Source: Bacteroidota bacterium (lineage in GTDB: Bacteria > Bacteroidota > Ignavibacteria > Tepidaquicellales > Tepidaquicellaceae). Taken from it: DNA of 6,353 nt. The notes beneath the pieces are model-generated. The model saw only the letters and a program-made list of their open reading frames with translations, had not been told where the DNA came from and made no database searches. This document shows positions 4,986-6,353 of this stretch, one piece after another; the first letter of the stretch is position 1; the number at the start of each line of letters is the position of its first letter. The position numbers and the translations under genes were made by a program. Location of the stretch: assembly GCA_003519545.1 (NCBI GenBank), contig DOWN01000330.1, positions 1-6,353 on the forward strand. Reading direction: 5' to 3'.

Positions 4986-6353
4986 TAATATCATTAAAAT
5001 ATTTAACATACCTCTCCTCGCTAATATCATAATCTTTTTTCAATGCCTTCCTGTGAAGTTCATAAATAAATTTCATTTTAGAAAAATCATTTGTTTTGAA
5101 ATGGATACTGAGCAGTTCATTCGTTACGTTTTCATCTGAAGGATCTAACAAATATAATTTTTCAAGCAGGTTTATATATTTATCAAATCTTTTATTCTTC
5201 TGATAATGATTTAATAAATTTGCAGTTAGTTTTTGAAAATTGAATTTCAAATTTTCTCTCATATCTTCCACCCATGTCAGATACACATTTGGCAGAAATT
5301 CATTCTTGAATAAGGAAACAGCCAACTCATTATTCTCAATAAGATTACTTTCACAGTTTTTAAGAAATTCATAAATATCTATATAAAAATTGATATTGTA
5401 TTTCTCGTTTAATACAGTATATTTTTTATCTTTGACACCGAGTACATCTTTGGCATTAAATCCGGATATTGTTCTGGAAAAAAAAGTCTGTAATGATTTT
5501 CTTACTTTGTTCAGTTCAACGTCAATGACAGCATTCAGATTATTGCTGTTTGTGTTATAGAATAATTCATTTATAATCAGTTCCTTAGATATATCTTTTT
5601 TATTGTATGTCTTTAGTAATAAATATAAAAATATCAGTTTTGATTTAGGTCTTTCCCAGAGCGAATCTTCAACGAGAATATTATTGATATAAATTTCGTT
5701 GTTATCAAGAAAATTTATTTTCACAGAGAGTTCAATTACGTCTGTAACGGGCTTTGTTACCTTTGCATTAGTAAATAATGAATTCAGATATTCCGTACCG
5801 ACATTATTTTTAAAAGCATAACTGAAAGTATAACTCAATTTGTTCAGCTTTGATCTGAACAGGATATAATTTTCATATCCAAGTTCTTTAGATAAATTTA
5901 CAAACTGTAAAAATGACTTTTCAAATTTTTCAAGTTTATTGTTAATTGCGTTTAAATATGATTCACAAAGGAAAATAAATGCCTGATTAAATAAAGTAAA
6001 ATTTTCTCTTTTGATTGAATCTATTTCTTTAAATAATTTTTGAATTTTTATCGTATCATTTAACAATATATATGATTCAAGTTCGAGTATCAGTTTACGG
6101 GTTTTTGAAACTGAATATTCTTCTGTATTTTCCAGATAATAGATAACCTTTGCCGGCTGGTTAATTAAATTGAAACAGTATAAAATCAGTGAATCTATAA
6201 AATAAATATAATTTTTCAGATATGTATTACGTTTAATATTTTCAAGGAGATTTATAGTTTCCCTTATGTCTAAATTTAAAAATTTCTGTAATACTTTCTG
6301 AAATTCAAACTGGTTTTTATAGGATAAGAATAATGTTTTATTTTTTTCTTTAT
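4966..6353 (-). CDS. SARP/BTAD-type transcriptional regulator, C-terminal part (truncated by window)
   Basis: The reading frame is open from the stop at 4966-4968 to the right edge, giving 461 visible residues of a longer protein. Numbering from the edge, residues 1-200 are helical, like TPR/MalT-type repeats, and end in a family-like ELGYENYILFRSKL. Residues about 207-315 fit the OmpR-type winged-helix DNA-binding domain of SARP proteins: INFLDNNEIYINN, LWERPKSKLIFLYLLL, then NLNAVIDVELNKVRKSL. Residues about 320-461 fit the bacterial transcriptional activator domain: YIDIYEFL, AVSLFKNEFLPNVYLTWVED, then paired helices ending LKKDYDISEERYVKYFNDI. Such proteins often have an N-terminal STAND ATPase; none is visible here, so its presence is inferred. 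A TTG at 6066 could be taken as a start, but it has no clear Shine-Dalgarno and would cut the helical array. Target genes are unknown. It converges on secA with no sign of functional linkage. Confidence 0.8.
   Translation of the reverse strand, partial: KEKNKTLFLSYKNQFEFQKVLQKFLNLDIRETINLLENIKRNTYLKNYIYFIDSLILYCFNLINQPAKVIYYLENTEEYSVSKTRKLILELESYILLNDTIKIQKLFKEIDSIKRENFTLFNQAFIFLCESYLNAINNKLEKFEKSFLQFVNLSKELGYENYILFRSKLNKLSYTFSYAFKNNVGTEYLNSLFTNAKVTKPVTDVIELSVKINFLDNNEIYINNILVEDSLWERPKSKLIFLYLLLKTYNKKDISKELIINELFYNTNSNNLNAVIDVELNKVRKSLQTFFSRTISGFNAKDVLGVKDKKYTVLNEKYNINFYIDIYEFLKNCESNLIENNELAVSLFKNEFLPNVYLTWVEDMRENLKFNFQKLTANLLNHYQKNKRFDKYINLLEKLYLLDPSDENVTNELLSIHFKTNDFSKMKFIYELHRKALKKDYDISEERYVKYFNDIKSRYKI

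Noticed and set aside
1..6353. A new multi-gene defence, mobile or biosynthetic system
   Set aside because: The genes are housekeeping or common regulators, with no transposase, integrase, nuclease, toxin pair, CRISPR repeats or terminal repeats seen.

Overview
The window is AT-rich (about one third GC by eye) and reads as an ordinary chromosomal segment. I think it comes from a member of the Bacteroidota/Chlorobiota/Ignavibacteriota assemblage, most plausibly an Ignavibacteria-like lineage. Three things support this. SecA carries extra segments in the N-terminal region and in the cross-linking domain, as I recall from that group. The ferredoxin has the long inter-cluster loop and the second motif CTECxGFxxEPQCAAVCPVDCC that I associate with Bacteroidota/Chlorobiota ferredoxins. 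LspA has a long insertion between its two catalytic aspartates. The assignment rests on remembered family features, not on a search.

Layout: (1) 6-725 (+), a DksA/TraR-type zinc-finger protein with a long lysine-rich N-terminal tail; its true start may lie left of the window. (2) 730-1371 (+), lspA (signal peptidase II), which begins at a TTG four bases after the previous stop and is clearly in the same operon. (3) 1375-1707 (-), a 2[4Fe-4S] ferredoxin convergent with lspA, with only three bases between the stops. (4) 1708-1865, a divergent promoter region with a consensus TATAAT for the ferredoxin and a 12-bp palindrome. (5) 1866-4946 (+), secA, 1026 residues and complete. (6) 4966-6353 (-), the 3' part of a large transcriptional regulator of the SARP/BTAD type. 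Its frame stays open to the right edge, so it is truncated by the window; a TTG at 6066 is not a convincing start.

Functionally, secA and lspA both belong to protein export. SecA drives preproteins, including prolipoproteins, through SecYEG, and LspA removes the signal peptides of lipoproteins after lipid attachment. The DksA-like protein is a probable RNA-polymerase-binding regulator, the ferredoxin a soluble electron carrier, and the BTAD protein a DNA-binding regulator with helical repeats. Nothing ties the last two functionally to their neighbours.

Both convergent gene pairs have strong hairpins that lie partly or wholly inside coding sequence. One (1312-1342) lies within the 3' end of lspA, just past the ferredoxin stop. 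The other (4956-4985) follows secA and includes the stop and last codons of the BTAD gene.

I see no mobile element, CRISPR array, tRNA or rRNA, and no convincing new multi-gene system. The points most worth a second look are the third CxxC pair in the DksA-like finger, the synonymously diverged peptide repeat in its lysine-rich tail, the hairpin inside lspA, and the BTAD regulator cut by the window edge.
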